From positions 7,074 to 71,073 of the forward strand of contig JBGVPL010000013.1 in the NCBI GenBank assembly GCA_045126975.1: a stretch of 64,000 nucleotides of DNA, given 5' to 3'. Both the position numbers and the translations under genes were made by a program. The first letter of the stretch is position 1, and the number at the start of each line of letters is the position of its first letter. The stretch is from Aphodosoma sp045126975 (GTDB lineage Bacteria; Bacteroidota; Bacteroidia; Bacteroidales; Paludibacteraceae). A model generated the notes under the pieces. That model searched no databases. It saw only the letters and a program-made list of their open reading frames with translations, and was not told where the DNA came from. This document shows, piece after piece, positions 42,536-51,306 of this stretch.

Positions 42536-43291
42536 TTAGCGGTGTTTTTTTGATTTGCGGATTTTGGCAAGGTCTTGTTCTTCATCTTCTTCATCAGAAG
42601 ATGTATCGTTGTTTTTGCCATCTATACCAGCCACGACAATTACAATTTCACCTTTAGGTGGTGTTGCAGTGAAATGTTCTACAAGTTGTTGAAGTGTGCC
42701 ACGTTGGGTATCTTCGAACATTTTTGATATTTCGCGCGATACTGATGCTTGGCGTTCTGCACCAAAGGCTTCGGCAAATTGTTGAAGAGTTTTCACCAAA
42801 CGATAAGGTGATTCGTAGAATATCATTGTACGCTCTTCACTAACAAGCGATTGTATTTTAGTCTGGCGTCCTTTTTTTTGAGGAAGAAAACCTTCAAAAC
42901 AAAAACGGTCGGTAGGGAGTCCAGAATCGACCAACGCAGGCACAAAGGCTGTTGCACCAGGAAGGCACTCTACCCTAATGCCACGAGCAACACACTCACG
43001 TACAAGCATAAATCCTGGATCGGAAATGGCAGGAGTACCCGCATCACTAACCAATGCTATTGATTCTCCAGCAAGAATACGATCGGCAAATTGTGCTATG
43101 GTTTTATGCTCATTGAATTTATGATGCGATGCCATAGGAGTATGAATATCAAAATGTTTGAACAATATACCCGTAGTACGAGTATCTTCTGCAAGCACAA
43201 GATTCACCTCTTTAAGAATACGTAAAGCACGATAGGTTATATCTTCGAGATTACCAACAGGGGTTGGAACTAAATATAATGCACAATTCAT
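42536..43291 (-). CDS. rsmI: 16S rRNA (cytidine-1402-2'-O)-methyltransferase
   Basis: SAM-dependent methylation of C1402 in the 30S decoding site. Start placed at MNCALYLVPTPVGNLEDIT, where the family begins; a TTG 13 codons upstream would translate repeat sequence. Motifs: PTPVGNLEDITYRAL, EDTRTTGILFKHF, ALVSDAGTPAISDPG (SAM pocket), FEGFLPQKKG and YESPYRLVKTL. The C-terminal acidic-basic tail (SSDEEDEEQDLAKIRKSKKHR) extends beyond the catalytic fold. Same strand and operon as the coiled-coil gene upstream. Confidence 0.95.
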   Translation of the reverse strand: MNCALYLVPTPVGNLEDITYRALRILKEVNLVLAEDTRTTGILFKHFDIHTPMASHHKFNEHKTIAQFADRILAGESIALVSDAGTPAISDPGFMLVRECVARGIRVECLPGATAFVPALVDSGLPTDRFCFEGFLPQKKGRQTKIQSLVSEERTMIFYESPYRLVKTLQQFAEAFGAERQASVSREISKMFEDTQRGTLQQLVEHFTATPPKGEIVIVVAGIDGKNNDTSSDEEDEEQDLAKIRKSKKHR

Positions 43292-43317
43292 ATTTTTTTC
43301 ACTAAAGGCTAAAAGAC

Positions 43318-43379
43318 CTTCGATTCTCAATTCTCAATTCTCAATTCTCAATTTTCAACTCTCAACTTTCAACTTTCAA
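43318..43379. repeat. Heptad array between the coiled-coil gene and rsmI
   Basis: Units of TCTCAAT (four), TTCAACT and related forms. Unlike most arrays here, the strand sense relative to the downstream gene is reversed (GAGAATT-type on the coding strand). Confidence 0.85.
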
Positions 43380-44360
43380 CTATAAATAACGGCGTTGAAG
43401 GAGTTGGATGAAATCGGAAACTGTTTCGTTATCTAATGCCCAATGAACAAAATTTTTAGCGATATATTCTTGGGCTTCGGTCATAGTTTCGAATGAATTA
43501 AAATCAGATATTGCTTTATTCATTTTTTCACCATTACCACCAAATAATTCGCGTTGAAAACGGAAACGGTCGCCAAGTGTAATAGATGATTTTAAATCTA
43601 TTATTTTCTTATTATTAATAGCAGATGCAAGAGTATCATCAGCATTTTTTGCAAGTTTATCTGCAACTGATTCTGTAGTTTCAATAGATTCGGCAAGAGT
43701 TATAACTTGATTATCGCCAACAATATCAACAACCGAAACAATTGATTGTTGTTCTTCGGCTGAAATATGTTCAGTTTCTTCAGAAATTTGTTGTTCTTCC
43801 TCTAATTTACGCATTTCTTCTTCAATGCGTTTACGTTCAGCTTCTTTTTCTGCTTCGATACGAGCTAATTCGGCTTGACGTTCTTGTTCTTCTTTTTGAC
43901 GACGAATCTCTTCCTCTTTACGACGAGTTTCTTCCTCTTCACGACGACGTTTTTCAGCCAATTCGGCTTGGCGAGCAGCTTCCAATGCAGCTGCTTGACG
44001 TGCTATTTCGGCTTCAGCTTTAATACGCTCTTCTTCTCGACGTTGACGTTCAAGTTCTTCGGCACGAAACAATGCCTCTTGCTCTTCTGCAATACGAGCT
44101 AATTCGGCTTGACGAGCAGCTTCTTCGGCTTGTTTTGCCTCTAATTCAGCTTGACGCTGCGCCTCTAATTTATCTTCTACTTCTTTGTTATTAAGATAGT
44201 TAATAAGATTTTCAAGATTAGCAGTAAGAGCTTTAGATTTATCCAAAGCTAAACGGAGATATGGAGCAGGAATAGCCTCCATCAAATCAAGACCTTCAGT
44301 TAACGTTTGTAATTCGTTGACATCCTTTGCTATAAGTGCAACTAAAACATCTTTGTTCAT
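43380..44360 (-). CDS. Bacteroidales coiled-coil protein of unknown function
   Basis: Start set at MNKDVLVALIAKDVNEL; the longer frame upstream has no support. 326 residues: N-terminal helical region at 1-70, then about 130 residues of Glu/Arg/Ala-rich coiled coil (repeats like RRREEEETRRKEEEIRRQKEE), a linker, and a C-terminal domain (LGDRFRFQRELFGGNGEKMNKAI, EAQEYIAKNFVHWALDNETVSDFIQLLQRRY) that I know as a recurring tail of uncharacterised Bacteroidales proteins. No membrane segment or signal. Possibly structural or scaffold; no function assigned. A TACCTTTG box lies at 44518-44525 minus. Confidence 0.72.
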   Translation of the reverse strand: MNKDVLVALIAKDVNELQTLTEGLDLMEAIPAPYLRLALDKSKALTANLENLINYLNNKEVEDKLEAQRQAELEAKQAEEAARQAELARIAEEQEALFRAEELERQRREEERIKAEAEIARQAAALEAARQAELAEKRRREEEETRRKEEEIRRQKEEQERQAELARIEAEKEAERKRIEEEMRKLEEEQQISEETEHISAEEQQSIVSVVDIVGDNQVITLAESIETTESVADKLAKNADDTLASAINNKKIIDLKSSITLGDRFRFQRELFGGNGEKMNKAISDFNSFETMTEAQEYIAKNFVHWALDNETVSDFIQLLQRRYL

Positions 44361-44400
44361 TTTTGTGTAAAAAGTATTATTTTTATTAGAAATTATTTTG

Positions 44401-44438
44401 TAACTTTGCAATCGCATATGCAAAAATTTTGCATATGC
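44401..44438. promoter_or_regulatory. -7 box and perfect palindrome upstream of tdk
   Basis: TAACTTTG on the plus strand at 44401-44408, then a palindrome at 44414-44438 with twelve-base arms (GCATATGCAAAA and its complement) around one base. On a transcript starting near 44415 it would form a 5' hairpin. It may also be an operator for a dimeric repressor. A divergent TACCTTTG box for the coiled-coil gene lies 80 bp to the right. Confidence 0.5.
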
Positions 44439-44517
44439 AATTGCGAAAATGGGCTACGCCACAACATAACCAAAATGAATTTGGTTCTGTTTTCTGCTTG
44501 CGCCATTTTTGCAGACA

Positions 44518-44525
44518 CAAAGGTA
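44518..44525 (-). promoter_or_regulatory. -7 box for the coiled-coil gene-rsmI-HAD unit
   Basis: TACCTTTG on the minus strand, followed by TGTCTGCAAAAATGG. The leader to the start codon would be about 150 nt and cross the tdk-side palindrome. Confidence 0.45.
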
Positions 44526-44556
44526 CGAATTTTTTACGAATAAAAAACAATAATAT

Positions 44557-45159
44557 ATGTATTTTTTTGAGTCTGCCAATTGCAGTTGCCATCACCGTGG
44601 AAGTATTGAGGTGATTTGTGGGTCAATGTTTTCTGGAAAAACAGAAGAATTACTCCGCCGATTGAAACGAGCAAAATTTGCAAAACAGAGAGTTGAAATA
44701 TTCAAACCTTGTATAGACACACGCTATTCAGAGACTGAAGTTGTAAGTCACGACCATAATGCTATACAATCAACACCAGTAGAATCATCACAAAATATAT
44801 TGTTGATGGCTGGAGATGTAGATGTTATTGGTATTGATGAAGCACAATTCTTTGATAATGGAATTGTTGATGTATGTCGCCAATTATCAGAAAATGGTTA
44901 TCGTGTGATAGTTGCTGGATTGGATATGGACTTCCGTTGTACTCCATTCGGACCGATGCCTGCACTAATGGCTATAGCTGATGATATACAAAAGGTGCAT
45001 GCTGTGTGCGTGCGTTGTGGGGCTCCTGCATACGTTTCACACCGTTTAGTTGCTGGAGAATCGCAAGTATTATTGGGAGAAACTGACAAATATGAACCTA
45101 TTTGTCGTCATTGTTATAATGAAGAGATGAAGAAACGAGCAACTGATGAGCGCGAATAA
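44557..45159 (+). CDS. tdk: Thymidine kinase, type II
   Basis: ATP-dependent phosphorylation of thymidine in the salvage pathway; cytosolic tetramer in the family. 200 residues: P-loop ICGSMFSGKTEELLRRLKRA, DEAQFFD (Walker B with catalytic Glu region), GLDMDFRCTPFGPM, and zinc site Cys pairs CVRCGAPA and CRHC, with the lasso loop between. The C-terminal 21 residues overlap the opposite-strand helicase gene by 62 bp. Confidence 0.96.
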   Translation: MYFFESANCSCHHRGSIEVICGSMFSGKTEELLRRLKRAKFAKQRVEIFKPCIDTRYSETEVVSHDHNAIQSTPVESSQNILLMAGDVDVIGIDEAQFFDNGIVDVCRQLSENGYRVIVAGLDMDFRCTPFGPMPALMAIADDIQKVHAVCVRCGAPAYVSHRLVAGESQVLLGETDKYEPICRHCYNEEMKKRATDERE

Positions 45160-47626
45160 GTTTTAAATCATCGTAAGTTGCAACACCTTCGAGTTGTTCA
45201 AATAATTCAGAATTAGATATTTCTGGGGTTTCGGTTAGAACAGACATTACCCTACTCAATAAATCGGCATCAACATATTGTTGTATGTCGATTTTTTTTG
45301 CGTGTATAAGTTTGGCTATGTGGGTGTAAATGGTACTTAAAACAAGACCACGTTCGTCTGCAACTTCTTGTGGAGTTTTATCTTGAATAAGAAGGGAATA
45401 GGTAATTTCTTCTGTAGGTATTTTTTCAGTTTTTTCTTTTTCTTTGCGTTTACGTTTACGCTCGGCTTTAATTTCTGAGACGCAATGTATTGCGTCTCTA
45501 CTATCGTATTCAGATTCAGGCTCAAAAGCAATATCAGATTGAGCTGATGCATCAATGCCATTCTCGCGACAATAGATTCGAACTATATCGACACACTCCT
45601 TCCCGTAACGTTGAATTTTGACTTTACCAAAACCTTTGATTTTAGTAAGTTGCTCTATTTCAATCGGCAATTTATTCGACACTTCTACCAAAGTTGCATT
45701 ACTAAACATCGTAAATACAGGAATATTCTGCTCTTTACAATAGTCATTACGCCAAGATGCAAGCTGTTTATATAATTTTGGATGCTCCGTTTTAAGCATT
45801 TTCACCTCACGCTCAATCACATACGCTTTAACCTTGAATGGAGGTACTTTATATGATTGTTTTACATCGAAATAATTGACCACCGAAATATCATCGGCAA
45901 TACCAGCTATAATATGACGAAGTTGCGATGCTATTTCAAACACAGCCTGTAAGCGTTCTATATAGTCTTGGGCTTCAACCTTACTCTCTGTAATTGCTGG
46001 AGAAGACTCAATAAGCGCCAATAAATCATCGAGTTGTGGCACAAAATATCCTGAAGCCGCCTTAACCCGCTCAGCAATACGCACAATATCAGTTTTTGGA
46101 TTAAACGAATGAAGTTGCGCCAAAAAACGTTGAGCTACACCATACAATTCATTGACACGAGAGAGGATTTCATCGAGATAAGGTGCAGTTTCTTCATTGA
46201 AGTCAGCCAAAACAGTCTTGATATAATTAACAAAATCGAACGCGTGCGACATCAAATCTTCAAGACTAAAAAGTTTAGCAAGCAATTGTACGCTATAACG
46301 AGATTTAAACAATTCAACTTGACGCTCCAATTCAATCATAGGCAAGCGCTGTTCGCTATAACGAACTATCTGAGGGTCAACTGCAAGAGAATATGGATTA
46401 ATTTGCGAAGTAAGCACAATACCATCAAGCGAACGACAACGAGAAAGAGCCACATATACTTGTCCCGACGCAAAAGCCGCAGCAGCATCAATTACTACCC
46501 TATCGAATGTCAAGCCCTGACTTTTGTGAATAGTGATAGCCCATGCCAATCGCAATGGATATTGAGTGAATGTACCTAAAGTTTTCTCTTCAAGTTGATT
46601 AGTTTTAGGATCAATAGTATATGATTTATTCTCCCAAACTTCGAGAGAAACCTTAATAGCTTCATCCTCACCATCGCAAGTAACCCAAATTTCGTCGTTA
46701 TTTATTTCAGTGATTTCTCCTATTTTACCATTGTAATAACGACGTGGCTGCGCCATATCGTTGGCAATAAACATAACTTTTGCACCGAGTTTAAGCGAAA
46801 GTTCTACCTCGGTAGGGAATATTCGTTCTGGAAAATCACGGTCGATATGTGCTACAAACTTGTAGTATGGAGCATCGATTTTTGACAACTCATCATTATT
46901 GATTGCATCAGCAGAGGCATTATGAGTTGTGAGAGTTATATATTCATCTACATTGCGAAAATCAGGTTTATAACAAAGATTTAGAAGACGTAACGTGTCA
47001 GACGTAAGCTGATTATTACGCACTTCATTAAGAAGATTTATAAACTGCTGATTGCTTTGACGGAAGATTTTGTCAAGTTCGATATAAATAGGAGGTTGTT
47101 GCTGAATAGCCTGAGAATGAAAGAAGTAAGGTGAAGCATAATAACGACGCAAGAGTTCCCACTCTTCACCTACACAAACAGGTGGTAACTGATACATATC
47201 ACCTATAAAAACAACTTGTACACCTCCGAATGGTTCGTTTGGACGAAAACGATAGTGGCGCAATACAGTATCAATAGCATCAAGCACATCGGCACGCACC
47301 ATAGAGACCTCGTCGATAATGAGGAGTTCGAGTTCGCGATAGATTTTACGACGTACGTTATTAACCTGTTGTTTTGCAATAAAGGCTTTTTTTGCCTCAA
47401 TAGTAGGAATAAAAGGCGAAAATGGGAGTTGAAAAAAAGAGTGAATAGTAGTACCCCCAGCATTGATGGCCGCCACACCCGTAGGTGCTACCACTGCAGT
47501 TTGTTTGAATGCCACTTCACGAATTTGTCGAAGCATAGTAGTCTTACCCGTTCCGGCTTTTCCTGTAAGGAAAACAGAACAGTTGGTCAACTGAATAAAT
47601 TCTTCGGCAATCTCGTAAATAGACAT
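45098..47626 (-). CDS. PIF1/RecD-like superfamily 1 helicase with HRDC and HTH C-terminus
   Basis: 842 residues from MSIYEIAEEF; the longer frame upstream is heptad repeat and part of cstA. Order: helicase core at about 1-440 with Walker A VFLTGKAGTGKTTMLRQI, Walker B LLIIDEVSMVRADVLDA, motif III QVVFIGDMYQLPPV, and C-terminal motifs AITIHKSQGLTFDRVVIDA and VYVALSRCRSLDGI; a middle helical region; an HRDC domain (LPIEIEQLTKIKGFGKVKIQRYG); a basic linker (KAERKRKRKEKEK) containing a translated family A palindrome (SRDAIHCVSE); and a terminal HTH domain (TPQEVADERGLVLSTIYTHIAKLI). Probable role in DNA repair or replication-fork processing. Confidence 0.9.
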   Translation of the reverse strand: MSIYEIAEEFIQLTNCSVFLTGKAGTGKTTMLRQIREVAFKQTAVVAPTGVAAINAGGTTIHSFFQLPFSPFIPTIEAKKAFIAKQQVNNVRRKIYRELELLIIDEVSMVRADVLDAIDTVLRHYRFRPNEPFGGVQVVFIGDMYQLPPVCVGEEWELLRRYYASPYFFHSQAIQQQPPIYIELDKIFRQSNQQFINLLNEVRNNQLTSDTLRLLNLCYKPDFRNVDEYITLTTHNASADAINNDELSKIDAPYYKFVAHIDRDFPERIFPTEVELSLKLGAKVMFIANDMAQPRRYYNGKIGEITEINNDEIWVTCDGEDEAIKVSLEVWENKSYTIDPKTNQLEEKTLGTFTQYPLRLAWAITIHKSQGLTFDRVVIDAAAAFASGQVYVALSRCRSLDGIVLTSQINPYSLAVDPQIVRYSEQRLPMIELERQVELFKSRYSVQLLAKLFSLEDLMSHAFDFVNYIKTVLADFNEETAPYLDEILSRVNELYGVAQRFLAQLHSFNPKTDIVRIAERVKAASGYFVPQLDDLLALIESSPAITESKVEAQDYIERLQAVFEIASQLRHIIAGIADDISVVNYFDVKQSYKVPPFKVKAYVIEREVKMLKTEHPKLYKQLASWRNDYCKEQNIPVFTMFSNATLVEVSNKLPIEIEQLTKIKGFGKVKIQRYGKECVDIVRIYCRENGIDASAQSDIAFEPESEYDSRDAIHCVSEIKAERKRKRKEKEKTEKIPTEEITYSLLIQDKTPQEVADERGLVLSTIYTHIAKLIHAKKIDIQQYVDADLLSRVMSVLTETPEISNSELFEQLEGVATYDDLKLIRAHQLLVSSSLHYNNDDK
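45477..45501. repeat. Palindromic repeat, family A, inside the helicase gene
   Basis: GAGACGCAATG/TATTGCGTCTC with CTAC tail, read in frame on the minus strand as SRDAIHCVSE in the basic linker between HRDC and HTH domains. Confidence 0.88.
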
Positions 47627-47670
47627 TTTTAAGAATTGAGAGTTGAGAATTGAGAGTTGAGAGTTATACC
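47627..47670 (-). repeat. AACTCTC/AATTCTC heptad leader before the helicase gene
   Basis: Leftward: AACTCTC, AACTCTC, AATTCTC, AACTCTC, AATTCTTAAAA and the ATG. It fills the whole gap to the cstA stop. Confidence 0.88.
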
Positions 47671-49086
47671 CTATTTTTTTCTTGTAAAACGAATAAACAA
47701 GAGGGTAAATGTAACACATACAAGTGCTGCTGCGATGTAGCCTATGTATAGTGGGAAACCAAAGCCTTCAGGGGCTACCATGATATAGGCTGAGCAAACG
47801 GCTGTCATAAAAAGTGCAGGAAGGAGAGTTATCCAATAGTTGCGTTTTTCTTTATAGAGATATACGGTCAAAGCCCAGAAAGTGAAGACTGAAAGAGTTT
47901 GATTGCTCCACGCAAAATAACGCCAAATGATATCGAAATTGATTTGTAACAAGATAAACGTACCCACAAAAAGAGGCACCGCCACCATAAGGCGTTTAAC
48001 TATAGGCTTTTGGTCGATACGGAGGAAGTCAGCCGCTATAAGGCGAGCAGAGCGAAGTGCAGTATCGCCAGAAGTAATAGGAGCCGCCACTACACCAAGT
48101 ATAGCCAAAAATCCACCAGCTTTACCTAACCAACTATTAGAAATCAGGTTAACAACTTCAGCTGCTTTATTTGCAGTGGCAGGTAATGTAGCAACGTATT
48201 CTTGCAATCCTCCCACAGAACCAAAGAATGATGAAGCAGCCGCAGCCCAAATAAGCGCAACAACACCCTCAGCAATCATAGCACCATAAAAACATGGGCG
48301 ACCATAACGTTCGTTAGTCATACAGCGCGCCATCATAGGCGATTGAGTAGCATGAAAACCTGAGACTGCTCCACATGCGATAGAAACAAACATCATAGGA
48401 AAGATAGGAAAACCTTGAGGATGTTGACTTGCAAGTCCTGATGTAATTTCGGGAATTGGGGCTTTATTTATGAACAAAGAAACCAAAATGCCTACAGCCA
48501 TAAAAAGCAAAGCAAAACCAAAAAGAGGATATATTTTACCTATAAGTTTGTCGATAGGGAGCAATGTAGCAAGCATATAATAGGCAAAAATAATTACAAT
48601 CCACCATGTAACACTGATAACATCAACCATTCCAGCAAGAAGTCCTGCAGGTCCACTAACAAACACTGCTCCCACAAGCACCATAAGAATAAGCGAGAAA
48701 GCACGCATAAATTGCTTCACACCCGTACCAAGTTGTTCGCCAACAAGTTCGGGTAATGATGCTCCATTACGACGCATAGACAACATACCCGAAAGATAGT
48801 CATGCACTGCACCACCAAATATAGAGCCAAAAACTATCCAAAGAAAAGCAGAAGGACCAAACATAACGCCCATAATTGCACCAAAAATAGGTCCAAGTCC
48901 TGCAATATTAAGAAATTGAATTAAGAAAATTTTCCACCACGGCATAGCCACATAATCCACACCATCAGGATTAGCAATAGCAGGAGTTACACGATTAGTA
49001 TCTTCACCAAAAACTTTGGCTACTACTTTTCCGTACACTACATAGCCTAATATGAGTAAAATAATTGAAATAATAAAAGTTATCAT
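47671..49086 (-). CDS. cstA: Carbon starvation protein CstA-type transporter
   Basis: Inner-membrane transporter of the CstA/BtsT family (pyruvate or peptide uptake in characterised members). 471 residues, shorter than the 690-700 of E. coli CstA, as usual for the Bacteroidetes branch. About 12-14 helices; signatures YVAMPWWKIFLIQFLNIAGLGPIFGAIMG, GAVHDYLSGMLSMRR, VSIACGAVSGFHATQSPMMARC and PITSGDTALRSARLIAADF. Lies 7 bp after the gene at 49.1 kb, in one transcription unit with the small T9SS protein and the helicase. Confidence 0.94.
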   Translation of the reverse strand: MITFIISIILLILGYVVYGKVVAKVFGEDTNRVTPAIANPDGVDYVAMPWWKIFLIQFLNIAGLGPIFGAIMGVMFGPSAFLWIVFGSIFGGAVHDYLSGMLSMRRNGASLPELVGEQLGTGVKQFMRAFSLILMVLVGAVFVSGPAGLLAGMVDVISVTWWIVIIFAYYMLATLLPIDKLIGKIYPLFGFALLFMAVGILVSLFINKAPIPEITSGLASQHPQGFPIFPMMFVSIACGAVSGFHATQSPMMARCMTNERYGRPCFYGAMIAEGVVALIWAAAASSFFGSVGGLQEYVATLPATANKAAEVVNLISNSWLGKAGGFLAILGVVAAPITSGDTALRSARLIAADFLRIDQKPIVKRLMVAVPLFVGTFILLQINFDIIWRYFAWSNQTLSVFTFWALTVYLYKEKRNYWITLLPALFMTAVCSAYIMVAPEGFGFPLYIGYIAAALVCVTFTLLFIRFTRKK

Positions 49087-49093
49087 AACAAAA

Positions 49094-50167
49094 TTATTTT
49101 CTATAAGTAATGCTATCTATTTCATTAACCCAATAACGATCTACTTTAGAATTCGATTTGAAAACTTGCATTTCGCCTTGAGGTTGAATAGTTTTAATGG
49201 CATCTTGCACCAAGCGAACAGAATAACCATAGGAGTAAGTAATATTACTTCCACCAGGACTAAGTATTGAAGAATAAAAAAGACAACGATAAGCAAAATT
49301 ATCATCTCGACCAGAAGCTGTCCAATAAGCTCCATACTCATTAAAATCTTGAACTTCTGTCCCCTTACGATAGCCCGCAGCTGGAAGAAAAACAGCTCCT
49401 GCGACTTCCATCTTTGCCCATTGCTCTTTGTTGTATGTATTATGCTCGTAATTATCACTTGCCATATTCCAAAAATATTTACCTTCAGGCCACAAACCAC
49501 GTGTCGTACTTGGATAAAAATCAACATCCTCAGGTTGTTGCCAATTATCAGGTAAAAGAATAAGTCCCTTTACACTATTTACTGTAGCAAAGGCAAAAAG
49601 AGAATCTGCATTAGGACGAGAGAAAAAAAGATACATCCATTCATCAGCTGTAAGCGTACGCCACAAAGCAGCCTCATTACCTCCATTAGATATTTTATTG
49701 TAAACACCCCAATCATAATTTGTTTCAGCAATATCTTTTAAATTAGCATATTTAGTATAATCTTGAGCCGAAAAATATGGCATAACACCATTATAACCAC
49801 TTGTTCCCCAACCAAAAAGATCAATCCAACCATCATAATTTTCAGCAATAGAGGTATTGCCATTACCTACTCTACTTGTTTGAGACGGAGCAAAAGCCCA
49901 TTCTTTTGTAGATGGTTTATAACGAAGATTGCCTTGTGAAAAAAACACAGTCGAGCCTTCAGATACAGAAAATTGAGCATTTATTCCACCCTCAATAGGT
50001 TCTGTACGAACAACATCTACTGTTGGTTGTGCTTTATAAAATTTAACACTATCAACTTCTCCAACAGCATAATCACCTACTAATGCATGATTTTGCCAAA
50101 CATACATTTGAGCAAACCCGAATAAAAAGAAAAAACAAGAAATTATTATTGTAAATATTCGTTTCAT
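49094..50167 (-). CDS. Secreted FGE/fibro-major-paralogous-like protein
   Basis: 357 residues with signal peptide (IFTIIISCFFFLFGFA). The body (FFSQGNLRYKPSTKEWAFAPSQ, GWIDLFGWGTSGYNG, WRTLTADEWMYLFFSR, GAVFLPAAGYRKGTEV, YWTASGRDDNFAYRCLF, YGYSVRLVQD) has the order of TIGR02145-like (Fibrobacter major paralogous) domains, a relative of the formylglycine-enzyme fold common in Bacteroidales secreted proteins, usually without enzymatic residues. An N-terminal stretch resembles the linker of such cargo (VGEVDSVKFYKAQP). The C-terminus repeats that pattern (VNEIDSITYRK). Function unknown. Confidence 0.68.
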   Translation of the reverse strand: MKRIFTIIISCFFFLFGFAQMYVWQNHALVGDYAVGEVDSVKFYKAQPTVDVVRTEPIEGGINAQFSVSEGSTVFFSQGNLRYKPSTKEWAFAPSQTSRVGNGNTSIAENYDGWIDLFGWGTSGYNGVMPYFSAQDYTKYANLKDIAETNYDWGVYNKISNGGNEAALWRTLTADEWMYLFFSRPNADSLFAFATVNSVKGLILLPDNWQQPEDVDFYPSTTRGLWPEGKYFWNMASDNYEHNTYNKEQWAKMEVAGAVFLPAAGYRKGTEVQDFNEYGAYWTASGRDDNFAYRCLFYSSILSPGGSNITYSYGYSVRLVQDAIKTIQPQGEMQVFKSNSKVDRYWVNEIDSITYRK

Positions 50168-50179
50168 ATTTAGATAATT

Positions 50180-50665
50180 TTATTGTTTAATAAATTTTAC
50201 AATTTCTACACCAATTTGAAGAAGATATACACCTTCTGGCAAATCTGACACAGACAACATAACTATACCTTCATTATTCGATTCTGACATATCAATTAAC
50301 TTACCATTTAAATCATAAATACGAACAATATCATTCGAGTTTAATCCCTCAACGAATAAAACATTTTGAGCAGGATTTGGATATACCGCAACAATACTAC
50401 CCATATCTAAATCATCGACATTTGTGATTACTGAAGATTCTTGAAAAACAATTTTTCGTACTTCATACAAATCGCAAGATGCTATCACTTCGCCATTAAC
50501 ATCAATAAGTCGGAAAATTTCGTCTTTAATCTCAATTCTACCTACAACAGACAAAGCAATTTCTTTTTCATTATCAGAGAGATACTCTATAAACAAAGAT
50601 GTCTCAGCACTTAAAACACAAGAAAATGCTAAGACAAAAAATAATAAAAATAGATTCTTTTTCAT
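50180..50665 (-). CDS. Small secreted protein with T9SS type A sorting domain
   Basis: 161 residues from MKKNLFLLFFVLAFSCVLSA (signal peptide). About 60 residues of beta-rich sequence (IEIKDEIFRLIDVNGEVIASCDLYEVRKIVF) precede a full T9SS CTD (AVYPNPAQNVLFVEGL, VRIYDLNGKLIDMS, LPEGVYLLQI, KFIK). Such mini-cargo with little passenger may be a remnant or act as a partner for the next gene, 12 bp downstream. First gene of the unit; -7 box TATCTTTG at 50693-50700 minus. Confidence 0.78.
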   Translation of the reverse strand: MKKNLFLLFFVLAFSCVLSAETSLFIEYLSDNEKEIALSVVGRIEIKDEIFRLIDVNGEVIASCDLYEVRKIVFQESSVITNVDDLDMGSIVAVYPNPAQNVLFVEGLNSNDIVRIYDLNGKLIDMSESNNEGIVMLSVSDLPEGVYLLQIGVEIVKFIKQ

Positions 50666-50692
50666 AACAAATTTTTTATGTATTTCAATATG

Positions 50693-50700
50693 CAAAGATA
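50693..50700 (-). promoter_or_regulatory. -7 box for the T9SS mini-cargo-cstA-helicase unit
   Basis: TATCTTTG on the minus strand, 28 bp before the first start codon. No clear -33 box. It lies between that start and the corA-like stop at 50729. Confidence 0.45.
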
Positions 50701-50728
50701 CACAAAAAATCTAATATTTAGAAAAAAA

Positions 50729-51244
50729 CTACAACCATTTTTTTATACGAAAATAGATAACCACAATAACAGCTATTAACAACATAGATGACATTGCAAT
50801 CAAATACCCCCACTGATAATCCAATTCAGGCATATACTTAAAATTCATACCCCAAACACCGGCCATAAAAGTAAGAGGAATAAATATGGCAGAGAGAATT
50901 GTCAAACAATAGTCCATCACTACTATAACATCATCATCTAATAAATCAATTTTAGCAATATGCCGAGCATTAACTATATCTTGCATCCAAAGACGGTCTA
51001 TATCAAGCATTTGAAACAAAACATCCAAACGCTCAGTATCAGCTAAACCTTCCACTGCAAGCCATTTAACACCTGGTTTATCAATAAAAGAAGACAATTC
51101 TGTCACATCATCGAAAGAGTCATGAGATACTGTTTTCTTATCATAAACAACAAATGTAAAATTCGATGGTTGATGAAACTCCCCCGTATAGAGAAGTTTT
51201 TCGTACAACAAATTATCTTGCTGACGAATATAATGTTTTTTCAT
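50729..51244 (-). CDS. CorA-type Mg/Co transporter with large internal deletion
   Basis: Only 171 residues against about 320-350 for CorA. The N-terminal domain start is present (VKWLAVEGLADTERLDVLFQML, RHIAKIDLLDDDVIVVMDY), then the sequence jumps directly to the end of the stalk and the pore (LTILSAIFIPLTFMAGVWGMNFKYMPELDYQWGYLIAMS) with the signature GMN and a second membrane helix. The cytosolic willow helices and most of the long stalk helix, some 150 residues, are missing, yet the frame is open. It may be a non-functional remnant or a reduced membrane subunit. No stop or frameshift was seen. Confidence 0.8.
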   Translation of the reverse strand: MKKHYIRQQDNLLYEKLLYTGEFHQPSNFTFVVYDKKTVSHDSFDDVTELSSFIDKPGVKWLAVEGLADTERLDVLFQMLDIDRLWMQDIVNARHIAKIDLLDDDVIVVMDYCLTILSAIFIPLTFMAGVWGMNFKYMPELDYQWGYLIAMSSMLLIAVIVVIYFRIKKWL

Positions 51245-51306
51245 AGGTAATAATTTAAAAATAAGATACTAATAAACTGGAGCTAACAAGCAAATGCTCT
51301 CATATC

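Noticed and set aside
47627..47719. Longer start for the helicase
   Set aside because: The extra residues (LSILNSQFL-like) are translated heptads and overlap the end of cstA.
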